A DNA stretch of 51,362 nt, taken from the NCBI GenBank assembly GCA_030838475.1, contig JAUZFP010000010.1:1-51362 (forward strand), read 5' to 3'. The position numbers and the translations under genes are program-made. Source of the DNA: Actinomycetota bacterium (GTDB taxonomy: Bacteria > Actinomycetota > Actinomycetes > Actinomycetales > Microbacteriaceae). The notes below the pieces were generated by a model that was not told the origin of the DNA, did not search any database, and was given only the letters and a program-made list of their open reading frames with translations. Shown one piece after another: positions 26,992 through 34,183 of this stretch (position 1 is the first letter of the stretch; every line of letters begins with the position of its first letter).

Positions 26992-27081
26992 ACTCTCGTT
27001 GTGCAGGAAATCTGGCCGAGTCGGTGACGACTTGCTTGGCATAACGGGGCTCGTTCGCAGGAATTCCTGCACAACGAGAGT
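26992..27081. repeat. 90-bp inverted-repeat element between convergent trmD and map
   Basis: Arms 26992-27011 and 27062-27081 are 20 nt each and match at 19 of 20 positions, separated by 50 nt. The right part also contains the perfect palindrome GCAGGAATTCCTGC (27057-27070), so the GCAGGAA core occurs three times. The position between two converging genes would suit a bidirectional terminator, but the long loop is more like a small mobile repeat or a protein-binding site. Confidence 0.75.
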
Positions 27082-27093
27082 CAAAGGGGTGGT

Positions 27094-27876
27094 TCAGGCG
27101 GGCGGCGCGGTCGACGGGCGGGTCAGCACCAGCGGGTCGCGGTCGGTGATGGCGATGGTGTGCTCGAAGTGGGCGGCACGTGAGCCGTCGGCGCTGCGCA
27201 GCGTCCAGCCATCCCGATCCGTGTAGATCCTGTCGGTGCCGAGCATGAACCACGGCTCGATGGCGAAGACCAGGCCGGCGCGCAGTGGCAGACCGCGCTT
27301 CGCACGGCCGTCGTTGGGCACGTGCGGATCGCCGTGCATCTCCCGTCCGACCCCGTGCCCACCGAACTCGAGGTTGACCGACAGCCCGGCCTCGTGCGCG
27401 ACGGTTCCGATTGCTGCGGAGATGTCGCCCATCCGGTTGCCGGGGCGAGCCTCCGCGATACCGGCCTCCAGAGCTCGACGGGTGACGTCGACAAGCCGGA
27501 CATCGTCGGGTCGTGGAGTCCCGACGATGACCGTGCGGGCGGAATCGGCGACCCAGCCGTTCACGGATGCCGCGAAATCGAGGGACAGCACGTCGCCATC
27601 CCGAAGCTTGTAGTCGAACGGCAGGCCGTGCAGCGCCGCGTCGTTAACGGACAGGCAGATGAACTTGCCGAACGGGGATGCCCCGAACGACGGGTGGTAG
27701 TCGACGTAGCTGCTCTTCGCGCCCGCGCGCTTGATCATGTCGCCCGCGATTCTGTCGAGCGCGAGCAGGTTGACGCCGACCGCGGATGCTGCCGCCGTCG
27801 CCTCGACGACGCTCGCCACGAATGCGCCCGCCGGTCGCATCTCCTCGACCTCGGCGGGGGTACGGATCTCGATCAT
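27094..27876 (-). CDS. map: Methionine aminopeptidase, type I
   Basis: 260-residue metalloprotease that removes N-terminal Met from new proteins. The five metal ligands are visible in order: Asp (SLDFAASV), Asp (VADSART), His (GHGVGREMH), Glu (AIEPWF) and Glu (FEHTIAI). There is no N-terminal zinc-finger extension. ATG at 27876 overlaps the stop of the upstream TetR gene by 4 nt (ATGA), an unusual operon partner for map. Actinobacteria often have two or more map genes, so this may not be the only copy. Confidence 0.94.
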   Translation of the reverse strand: MIEIRTPAEVEEMRPAGAFVASVVEATAAASAVGVNLLALDRIAGDMIKRAGAKSSYVDYHPSFGASPFGKFICLSVNDAALHGLPFDYKLRDGDVLSLDFAASVNGWVADSARTVIVGTPRPDDVRLVDVTRRALEAGIAEARPGNRMGDISAAIGTVAHEAGLSVNLEFGGHGVGREMHGDPHVPNDGRAKRGLPLRAGLVFAIEPWFMLGTDRIYTDRDGWTLRSADGSRAAHFEHTIAITDRDPLVLTRPSTAPPA

Positions 27877-28520
27877 TTGATGTCGGGGAGCGCGGAGTGC
27901 TCGCGCAGGTACTGGTTGGAGATCATGCGGGCTGTGTCGATGAAGGCCTGGTCGCCCTGCTTGTCCAGAAGGAAGGCGCGCTGCAGCAGCGCATCGGCCA
28001 CCTCGATGGCGACCTCTACGTCAAACAGCAGCTTGTCGTCCGGGGTGAAGTCGTACCTCTCGGCTAGCAAGCCGACGAGTGCACGAGCGAAGACGCCATT
28101 GTTGCTGAACGCGGGATCGAGAAACCGGTCGTCGATGATGTCGCCGAAACGCAGTGCGCGGAAGCCCGGCTCGACCCGATTGAACTCGATGAACGCGTCG
28201 ATCGCGATGTCGACCGTTTGGCGCCACTCCACGGAGTCTGCAGCGAGCCGATCGTAAATGGTCTCCGTGAACCGGGAGAGGTTGCGGGCGGCGAGGGCAC
28301 GCAGCAGTGACTGGATGTTCGGAAAGTAGCGGTACACAACGCCAACGGATGACTCCCCGCGCGCGGCCACGTCGCTCGTCGTAAGGGCGTCGATCCCCAG
28401 CTCGTCGATGAGCATGGCGGCGGTGTCGAGCAGGTGGGCAACCCGCTGGGCGCTGCGCTGCTGCACGGGTTCGGTGCGCACCATCGCCTGGAGGCCCGGC
28501 GGTTCGGTCAGGTCGGTCAT
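27873..28520 (-). CDS. TetR-family transcriptional regulator
   Basis: 215 residues with an N-terminal TetR HTH ([20 protein letters not shown] ... [20 protein letters not shown], residues about 27-75) and a ligand-binding C-terminal region of undefined specificity. It is the first gene of a two-gene leftward unit with map, with which it is translationally coupled. The rplS promoter lies just beyond its start on the other strand. What it controls is not known; no clear palindromic operator was spotted at its start. Confidence 0.88.
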   Translation of the reverse strand: MTDLTEPPGLQAMVRTEPVQQRSAQRVAHLLDTAAMLIDELGIDALTTSDVAARGESSVGVVYRYFPNIQSLLRALAARNLSRFTETIYDRLAADSVEWRQTVDIAIDAFIEFNRVEPGFRALRFGDIIDDRFLDPAFSNNGVFARALVGLLAERYDFTPDDKLLFDVEVAIEVADALLQRAFLLDKQGDQAFIDTARMISNQYLREHSALPDIK

Positions 28521-28546
28521 GCGTGGTCGCAGCTTTCCATAGTTTG

Positions 28547-28691
28547 TGGCAGAATTGCCCCTTGTGCCGTGTCCGGGCTCTGCCTCAGGGGAGCCGACAA
28601 CATCTCGGCACGAACTTCATTCTTTCAAACGTTCGACCCTTCGAACAAAACCCGTGATCGACCTGTGGCGGTTACAGAGAGCGAATTTGCC
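28547..28691 (+). promoter_or_regulatory. rplS promoter core and structured leader
   Basis: TGGCAGAAT at 28547-28555 repeats the motif seen before rpsP. The predicted leader of about 130 nt folds at 28564-28611: an outer stem GTGCCG/CGGCAC (28564-28569 with 28606-28611) encloses an inner stem GGCTC/GAGCC (28576-28580 with 28591-28595). Such structure before a ribosomal protein gene suggests autoregulation by bL19, but no known motif is claimed. Confidence 0.5.
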
Positions 28692-29042
28692 ATGAGCCAC
28701 CTCCTTTCAGGAGTGGATGCAGCATCCCTCCGCACCGACGTGCCGGACTTCCGTCCCGGTGACAACGTCAAGGTGCACGTCAACATCATCGAAGGCACGC
28801 GCGCGCGCGTCCAGGTTTTCCAGGGCGTCGTCATCCGTCGCCAGGGCGACAGCGTTCGCGAGACCTTCACAGTCCGCAAGGTCAGCTTCCAGGTCGGCGT
28901 CGAGCGTACGTTCCCGGTGCACTCCCCGGTCATCGACCACGTCGAGATCGTCACCCGCGGTGACGTTCGTCGCGCGAAGCTCTACTACCTGCGCGACCTT
29001 CGCGGCAAGAAGGCGAAGATCAAAGAGAAGCGCGACGCCTAG
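28692..29042 (+). CDS. rplS: 50S ribosomal protein bL19
   Basis: 116 residues with the bL19 core: [53 protein letters not shown], then [20 protein letters not shown] at the end. It lies at the 30S-50S interface of the ribosome. The ATG at 28692 fits the family; the longer upstream open frame covers the leader. It is followed by a strong hairpin at 29063-29100 and then lepB. Confidence 0.97.
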   Translation: MSHLLSGVDAASLRTDVPDFRPGDNVKVHVNIIEGTRARVQVFQGVVIRRQGDSVRETFTVRKVSFQVGVERTFPVHSPVIDHVEIVTRGDVRRAKLYYLRDLRGKKAKIKEKRDA

Positions 29043-29062
29043 CGTCCGCGATTCAAAACTTT

Positions 29063-29100
29063 CCTGAGCTCCCGACCTTTACACTGGTCGGGAGCTCAGG
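29063..29100 (+). terminator. Strong hairpin after rplS
   Basis: A perfect stem of 15 bp (29063-29077 with 29086-29100) with a loop of about 8 nt. There is no long U-tract after it on the plus strand, so termination may be partial, letting some transcription continue into lepB. It could alternatively protect the rplS mRNA 3' end. Confidence 0.7.
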
Positions 29101-29154
29101 GGCATTAAGGCCCGAATAGCCACACCAAGAATCAAGGGCCCAAGAGAACACCGG

Positions 29155-29907
29155 ATGACCGAAGTAATCGACGCAGATGCCGAAGAAGACAAAGTCGAGA
29201 CACCGGAGGAGGCGGCCCACCGTCGTCGTCGGAGTGTGTTGCTGTTCTTTCGCGACATCCTGTTCATCCTTCTCGCGGCCCTCGTCATCTCGTTTCTGAT
29301 CAAGACGTTCCTGATTCGCTCGTTCTACATCCCGTCACAGTCGATGGAGAACACTCTTGTTCCGAACGATCGCGTCATCGTGAGCCTTCTCACTCCCGGG
29401 GTCACGTCGCTTCAGCGCGGCGACGTCGTGGTGTTTACGGATCCCGGCGGCTGGCTGGTCTCGGAGCCGGTGACGCCGGTCGCCTCATCCCCGCTCAACG
29501 ACATCCTGGCGTTCGTCGGCCTTGCTGCGCCCAACGACAACGACCACCTCATCAAGCGCGTCATCGGCCTCCCGGGTGACCACCTCAAGTGCTGTAATGC
29601 TCTCGGGCAGCTGACGATCAACGGCGTGCCGCTGGACGAGCCGTACATCAACCTGCCGACCGGGGTCACGAAGTCTGATCCGTACACCTTCGACGTGGTG
29701 GTGCCGAAGGGTGACGTCTGGGTCATGGGGGATAACCGGGACGAGTCGGCGGACTCCGCTTATCATTCGAGCCGCAAGGACACGAGCCCGTTCGTTCCGA
29801 TCAAGGAAGTGACGGGGCAGGCGATCATGATCAGCTGGCCGTTCACCCGGTGGACGTTCCTCGGCAACTACCCCATCGTCTTCCAGGACGTACCGAAGGC
29901 AAAGTAG
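29155..29907 (+). CDS. lepB: Signal peptidase I
   Basis: 250-residue membrane serine protease that removes signal peptides from exported proteins. An acidic cytosolic N-terminus and one TM helix (about residues 28-52) precede the catalytic domain. The nucleophile Ser63 lies in IPSQSMENTL and the general-base Lys in DHLIKRVIGLPGD; VMGDNRDESADSAYHS is the conserved box E. It is followed after 1 nt by rnhB. Confidence 0.96.
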   Translation: MTEVIDADAEEDKVETPEEAAHRRRRSVLLFFRDILFILLAALVISFLIKTFLIRSFYIPSQSMENTLVPNDRVIVSLLTPGVTSLQRGDVVVFTDPGGWLVSEPVTPVASSPLNDILAFVGLAAPNDNDHLIKRVIGLPGDHLKCCNALGQLTINGVPLDEPYINLPTGVTKSDPYTFDVVVPKGDVWVMGDNRDESADSAYHSSRKDTSPFVPIKEVTGQAIMISWPFTRWTFLGNYPIVFQDVPKAK

Positions 29908-29908
29908 C

Positions 29909-30568
29909 GTGACCGTCGTCGACCCGACCCTCGAAACCGAGGCAGAACTGCACGCCGAGGGCGCGCGGTTCGTGATCGGATGCGACGAGGTCGGCCGCGG
30001 CGCGATCGCCGGTCCGGTGGGCGTCGGCGTCTGCGTGGTGGATGTCTCGGTCGGTACGCACCCGACGGGCCTGCGCGACTCGAAGATGCTGAGCGAGAAG
30101 CGACGCGAGGAACTGGCCCCGCTGGCCGCGGAGTGGGCGCTCTACTCCGCGGTGGGGCTCGCCACCGCCGAGGAGGTCGACACGCTCGGCATCATGGTGT
30201 CGCTGGGGCTAGCCGGCAAGCGTGCGCTGGCGCAGTTGCATGAGCTAGGCGCATCCATCACCGACAGCGTGCTGCTGCTGGACGGGTCCTTCGACTGGTT
30301 GTCTCCGGTCCTGAAGACTCCGTTGCGGGTGAAAACGAGGGTCAAGGCGGACCAGAATTGCGCATCGGTCGCCGCGGCATCCGTGGTCGCGAAGGTGCAT
30401 CGGGACCGCCTGATGATCGGCTACGACGCCGAATACCCAGGCTACGGGTGGAGCGGCAACAAGGGTTACGGTTCGACCGAGCACTACGCGGCCATCGACT
30501 CACTCGGCCCGAGTGCCCTGCACAGAATGACGTGGCTGCACTCCCGGGATGCCCTGCCCGTAGACTGA
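29909..30568 (+). CDS. rnhB: Ribonuclease HII
   Basis: 219-residue enzyme that cuts RNA in RNA-DNA hybrids and removes misinserted ribonucleotides. Acidic residues of the active site are visible: Asp-Glu in IGCDEVGRGAIAGP, Asp in LLLDGSFDWL, and Asp in the later VKADQNCASVAAASVVAK-VHRD block. GTG start 1 nt after lepB. It leads into DUF2469 after 7 nt, the standard actinobacterial order. Confidence 0.95.
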   Translation: MTVVDPTLETEAELHAEGARFVIGCDEVGRGAIAGPVGVGVCVVDVSVGTHPTGLRDSKMLSEKRREELAPLAAEWALYSAVGLATAEEVDTLGIMVSLGLAGKRALAQLHELGASITDSVLLLDGSFDWLSPVLKTPLRVKTRVKADQNCASVAAASVVAKVHRDRLMIGYDAEYPGYGWSGNKGYGSTEHYAAIDSLGPSALHRMTWLHSRDALPVD

Positions 30569-30575
30569 TTCCAGC

Positions 30576-30899
30576 ATGGAAGAAGACGAGTTCGAAGACT
30601 ATGACCGCGAGGTCGAGCTGGCCCTGTACCGGGAGTACCGGGACGTGGTTTCGCAGTTCCGTTACGTCGTCGAGACGGAGCGTCGGTTCTATCTGGCGAA
30701 CGAGGTTGCGCTGGAGCGCCGGGACACCGAGCACGACTTCTACTTCGAGCTGAACATGACCGACGTGTGGGTCTGGGATGTCTATCGCTCCGACCGGTTC
30801 GTGAAGTCGGTCCGTGTGCTGACCTTCAAAGACGTGAACGTCGAGGAGCTCTCTGCCAAGGAGCTGGAGCTTCCGAAGGAACTCGCGCTCGACGAGTAG
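30576..30899 (+). CDS. DUF2469 conserved actinobacterial protein
   Basis: 107-residue acidic protein beginning MEEDEFEDYDREVELALYRE, a highly conserved actinobacterial family of unknown function that almost always follows rnhB. In most relatives the next conserved gene is yraN; here about 5.4 kb of accessory DNA intervenes. A TAGACT box at 30561-30566 precedes the ATG by 9 nt. Confidence 0.93.
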   Translation: MEEDEFEDYDREVELALYREYRDVVSQFRYVVETERRFYLANEVALERRDTEHDFYFELNMTDVWVWDVYRSDRFVKSVRVLTFKDVNVEELSAKELELPKELALDE

Positions 30900-30902
30900 G
30901 CG

Positions 30903-31118
30903 CTACTCCGGGTAGTTGAACACGTCGTCGATGCTGACGCCGAAGACGCGAGCGATCTGGAACGCCATCTCGAGTGTTGGGGAGTATTTCCCCTGCTCGA
31001 TCGCGATGACAGTCTGCCGGGTGACCCCGAGGCGCTCGGCGAGTTCGGCCTGGGTCAGGTCACCGTGTTCGGCGCGCATGGCACGGATCGAGTTGGTGAC
31101 CCGCGTTGCCCTCACCAT
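30903..31118 (-). CDS. Small XRE-family HTH regulator
   Basis: 71-residue protein that is little more than one Cro/CI-type HTH (LTQAELAERLGVTRQTVIAIEQGKYSPTLEMAF, written in two parts: LTQAELAERLGVTRQTVIAI then EQGKYSPTLEMAF). ATG at 31118, which lies inside the end of the upstream membrane-protein gene (7-nt overlap), so the two are translationally coupled. Small regulators of this type paired with a short multi-TM protein are common in bacteria and usually autoregulate; a large inverted-repeat operator lies at 31552-31623. Confidence 0.9.
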   Translation of the reverse strand: MVRATRVTNSIRAMRAEHGDLTQAELAERLGVTRQTVIAIEQGKYSPTLEMAFQIARVFGVSIDDVFNYPE

Positions 31119-31540
31119 GCGGGCAAGCCGCGACCGTAGGCGCTGAGCTTGGCGACTGCCGCGAGCACCGAAGAGACAAAGAACGCGAGATAGATCTCGT
31201 TGGCGATCCAGAAATAGTCGACCTTGATGACTGCGAGAAGCAGGGCGGCGATAGCGCCGGCGACGAGCACCCAGTGGCCGGTGTATTCGCCGAAACGGTA
31301 AATCTGTTTGTCGCGGACATCGCGCTTGTCGGCATCCTTCGGCGCGATCGCGGCGACGACCGTTCGGACGATCACCGTGGCGACAACGGATGCGCCGATC
31401 GCCCAGAGCATGAGTGGCGCGTACGGAACGGTCGCCCAGGACGAGCGGCCAACTTCGCCGAGGACGACAATCGCGTAGACGACGTAGGTGGCGATGGCGA
31501 CCGCTAACTCGATCCACACGCCTTTTTGTCCGGATGACAT
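31112..31540 (-). CDS. Four-TM membrane protein paired with XRE regulator
   Basis: 142 residues, ATG at 31540 preceded by AAGGAG. Four hydrophobic helices (about residues 10-30, 42-65, 90-108, 112-132), with a basic/acidic loop APKDADKRDVRDKQIYRF between helices 2 and 3. The composition resembles DUF2178-like proteins found beside YozG-type HTH regulators. The function is unknown; it may modulate the coupled regulator (inference). Confidence 0.8.
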   Translation of the reverse strand: MSSGQKGVWIELAVAIATYVVYAIVVLGEVGRSSWATVPYAPLMLWAIGASVVATVIVRTVVAAIAPKDADKRDVRDKQIYRFGEYTGHWVLVAGAIAALLLAVIKVDYFWIANEIYLAFFVSSVLAAVAKLSAYGRGLPAW

Positions 31541-31551
31541 TGTGACTCCTT

Positions 31552-31623
31552 CAAATGTAAAAGATTATTGACATTGCGAAGCTACGGGACACCCAACCCA
31601 ATGTCAAGAAAGTTTTACATTTG
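31552..31623 (-). promoter_or_regulatory. Large inverted-repeat operator and promoter of the membrane protein-XRE operon
   Basis: Arms 31552-31576 and 31599-31623 are 25 nt each and match at about 20 positions; the outer 11 nt (CAAATGTAAAA) and the inner 9 nt (TTGACATTG) are perfect. Reading leftward, TTGACA in the right arm is a consensus -35, followed after 17 nt by TAGCTT as the -10. The operator therefore brackets the promoter, an arrangement expected for autorepression by the 71-residue XRE protein, perhaps by looping two dimers. Confidence 0.8.
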
Positions 31624-31677
31624 CTGGACCGCGTCGTGGCGCTGTCGTTCGGTCGGCGGTTGCGCTTAGCTTGAGTT

Positions 31678-32313
31678 ATGCGTGATCTCGAGAATCTGGA
31701 TGACCGCGGCAGGCTGCTGTTCGCGAAGTCGTACCTCGCCGGCCTCTCGCGTGCCCCTCTCGGGTCACTCTCGAAGAGCGAGCTCGACTACCTCGCGTTC
31801 GTCTCGCTGGTGGATGCTGGCGTTGTCTCGGTCGATGCGCCGGCGTTTGAGCTGGCACAGCTGCTCGAGGTGACGCCCGCCAAGGTGAGCGCGTTCGTCT
31901 ACGGCTACCGGGTGCGCACGCAGTCCCAGGAGAACCTGCTGGATGACCTCGCAAACGCCATCGTGATCGTGTCTCTCCCACCAGACGGCAACGTGGTGCT
32001 GAATGTCGAGGACCGCTACTGGCGCGAGACCCTGATCGCTCGCCTGAAGGCCGTCGGCGTCTACACCGACACCTCGTTCAATAGGGAGCGAGTGACCGTG
32101 CCGGCGACGAAATTCGCCCACGTTCTCACCGCGGTCTTCGGGGAGCCTGCGAAGGGTCTGTCGAAGAAGCTCAGCGCGGAGCGGCGACACAACGCGGGCG
32201 TGGACATCCTCGAATTGCTCGCCGGGCTGCCGGCCGCGACTCTCACCGCGGGTGTCTCGACCGTCGGGACGGCGACCGTCGGCGCGCTACTCGCCTGGGC
32301 TGGGCTCCACTAG
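31678..32313 (+). CDS. Hypothetical protein with N-terminal helical, HTH-like region
   Basis: 211 residues. TAGCTT at 31667-31672 before the ATG suggests a leaderless mRNA. The N-terminal 80 residues look helical with a possible winged-HTH pattern (SELDYLAFVSLVDAGVVS, FELAQLLEVTPAKVSAFVYG). The middle has NVVLNVEDRYWRETLIARLK and the C-terminus ends in a hydrophobic Ala/Gly/Thr-rich stretch that might be a membrane segment. No family recognised. The stop overlaps the convergent SRAP gene by 27 nt. Confidence 0.65.
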   Translation: MRDLENLDDRGRLLFAKSYLAGLSRAPLGSLSKSELDYLAFVSLVDAGVVSVDAPAFELAQLLEVTPAKVSAFVYGYRVRTQSQENLLDDLANAIVIVSLPPDGNVVLNVEDRYWRETLIARLKAVGVYTDTSFNRERVTVPATKFAHVLTAVFGEPAKGLSKKLSAERRHNAGVDILELLAGLPAATLTAGVSTVGTATVGALLAWAGLH

Positions 32314-33012
32314 TTCAGAGTCGAACGGGTCGATCGCGCGGCTGTTGTTCACACGCCGGTCGACCTCGTAGGTCGTGATGGTGGATGCGACGCGCTCGGA
32401 CACGACCTCCAGGACCGAGACGAGGTGCTCCCGCTCGCCGTCGGTCGCGAGCTTCGCGGGGTTCAGCCACTCGTCGTAAAGGTCCGGGATGAGGAACGCC
32501 GGCATCCGCTCGTGGACCTGGCCCGACGCGTCCCGTGCCTCCCGCGTGATGATCGCCGTCGAGACGACCCACTCGTTGTCGACCTTCCGAACGGCGTAGA
32601 GGCCGGCGGCAGCAAGCACACCGGAGTCGCCGTGGATGAAGTACGGCTGCTTCACCTTCTTGCCGTCCTCCTCGAGGTCGGTCCACTCGTAGTAGCCGCG
32701 CATCGGCACGATGCAGCGCGAGCCGGCGAAGGCACCCTTCCACAGGCCATTCGACGCGATCGTCTCGATGCGCGCGTTGAACTGCGGGCGCTTGGAGTCC
32801 CGCATGAAGGCGGGGTGGAAGTCCCAGACCGCCGAGTCGATGGTTCGTGACACCTCGCCGGAGTCGCTGTGTTTGCGCTCGCGGATGATTGGCGTGACCT
32901 CGGTGGGGGCGATCGAGTAGCGCGGCTGCCAGTCTTCGAAGTCGTTGCCGTCGGCCACGAACGCCTGGATGAGGTCGTCGGTCTTCTTGTCGAGAGCGAA
33001 ACGTCCGCACAT
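32287..33012 (-). CDS. SRAP-domain protein (YedK/HMCES family)
   Basis: 241 residues starting MCGRFALDK: after Met removal Cys2 becomes the N-terminal nucleophile that forms a thiazolidine cross-link with abasic sites in single-stranded DNA, protecting it from breakage. Other conserved active-site parts are present: the Asn in FNARIET, Glu in PMRGYYEW, and His in HERMPAFLIP. The ATG at 33012 is fixed by Cys2; the longer upstream open frame is not used. DNA-repair function near a putative defence operon is of interest, but the family is also common as housekeeping. Confidence 0.93.
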   Translation of the reverse strand: MCGRFALDKKTDDLIQAFVADGNDFEDWQPRYSIAPTEVTPIIRERKHSDSGEVSRTIDSAVWDFHPAFMRDSKRPQFNARIETIASNGLWKGAFAGSRCIVPMRGYYEWTDLEEDGKKVKQPYFIHGDSGVLAAAGLYAVRKVDNEWVVSTAIITREARDASGQVHERMPAFLIPDLYDEWLNPAKLATDGEREHLVSVLEVVSERVASTITTYEVDRRVNNSRAIDPFDSELVEPSPGE

Positions 33013-33307
33013 GTAGGGAATCCTCCTCGGGTCGCGAATTACCGCTGTTCCCATGATTGCAGTGACCTGTGACTCATCTCCCACTCCTGGCACACGCGAA
33101 ATTTTCGACACAGGAGCGAAGGTCCGAAGGGACAACCGGGCGGGCACTATGCAGAATGCATTGGTCATTCGTCGAATCCGACGTGCGCGAAAGGCTGGTC
33201 CCTTCGATCGGACCAATCGTCGATCGACGTGGTACCAACTATGTTGCCTTCGCCCGGGCGGAACGCTGCCTCTCGACTAGCGTGCGAAATGTCGAACGGT
33301 AGCCGGC
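33013..33307. other. 295-nt intergenic region, nothing recognised
   Basis: It lies between the leftward SRAP gene and the end of the leftward two-TM gene. Short frames exist but have no RBS, no family match and codon use unlike neighbours. No tRNA, repeat or terminator was seen. It may be remnant DNA at the left edge of the less GC-rich segment. Confidence 0.5.
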
Positions 33308-34066
33308 TCAGAACGGATTGTCGGGCTGGCCCGCGAGGTAAATCGTGGTCGTGTCTTGTACGCCGTGTTCGTCCCACCAAGTCACGGTGAACTGCACACC
33401 AGCCTGTCGGCCACGATCATTGATACGACCGCGAAAGCTCCCATTGGTCGGTCCAGACAGGTCTTCCCAATGCCCGGCGTCGAGGATTACAAGATCTTGG
33501 TCGCTCTCGAGTCGAACTTCCTTGGCCACGCTCCGAGGAACGGCGTTCATCAGCTTGAAGTCGAAGTCGTCGGCATCGGAACCAAACGCTCGCAATACCC
33601 TCCAGCGAGGACGGGGCAGAGGGGGTTGCGTAGCTTGTGCCGTAGTCGGAGCCCATACGATCTGATCTCTCGTCGCAATCGCGTCCTCAGCGGCCTGCTT
33701 GGAACTGTCCCGCTCCGCTTCCGCAAGATCCACTTGTTTTTGAAGTTGGCGAACCGCGGGAACCATGGATTCGGTTCCATCCGCGTACCCATCAATGGAG
33801 GCGGACTCGCGATCGCGCGCGCGACGAAAACGCGTTGTTAGCCGTAGTCCAAATAGCCAACCCCAAGTGCGATTTCGCCATCCACGGTTCGCAATACTGA
33901 ACACGATCAAGCCGACCACAACCGCGACGCACGCAACCAGACCGAGTGTGCTGAGAGGGATGTCGCTTATCGCTCGTGACCCAACGGAGAAAACGATGGC
34001 GACTACCAGACCGCCCACAATGGCCGCGCCCAGATTGGACTGCACCCACCCTCCGATTTTCTTCAC
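33308..34066 (-). CDS. Hypothetical two-TM protein divergent from the ATPase-nuclease operon
   Basis: 252 residues from a GTG at 34066 (VKKIGGWVQSN). Two TM helices (about residues 11-32 and 37-58), an Arg-rich patch (RLTTRFRRARDRE), a predicted coiled coil (VRQLQKQVDLAEAERDSSKQ) and a C-terminal domain of about 90 residues rich in beta-strand residues (VRLESDQDLVILDAGHWEDL). No family recognised. Base composition resembles the adjacent ATPase and nuclease genes rather than the core genes, suggesting it was acquired with them. Confidence 0.75.
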   Translation of the reverse strand: MKKIGGWVQSNLGAAIVGGLVVAIVFSVGSRAISDIPLSTLGLVACVAVVVGLIVFSIANRGWRNRTWGWLFGLRLTTRFRRARDRESASIDGYADGTESMVPAVRQLQKQVDLAEAERDSSKQAAEDAIATRDQIVWAPTTAQATQPPLPRPRWRVLRAFGSDADDFDFKLMNAVPRSVAKEVRLESDQDLVILDAGHWEDLSGPTNGSFRGRINDRGRQAGVQFTVTWWDEHGVQDTTTIYLAGQPDNPF

Positions 34067-34183
34067 GGCACAAAGATATCTGGCGCGTCCGATCCGGAGC
34101 GCATACAGAGCCAAGCCCATTCAACGAAGATCGAGTTCGGCTCCTCGATTGGTTGACGCCACGTGCTCCTGTACCTTTGGGCC

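Noticed and set aside
33069-33302. Short plus-strand frames between the SRAP gene and the two-TM gene
   Set aside because: No RBS, no family, atypical composition and overlapping frames of similar length; treated as non-coding.
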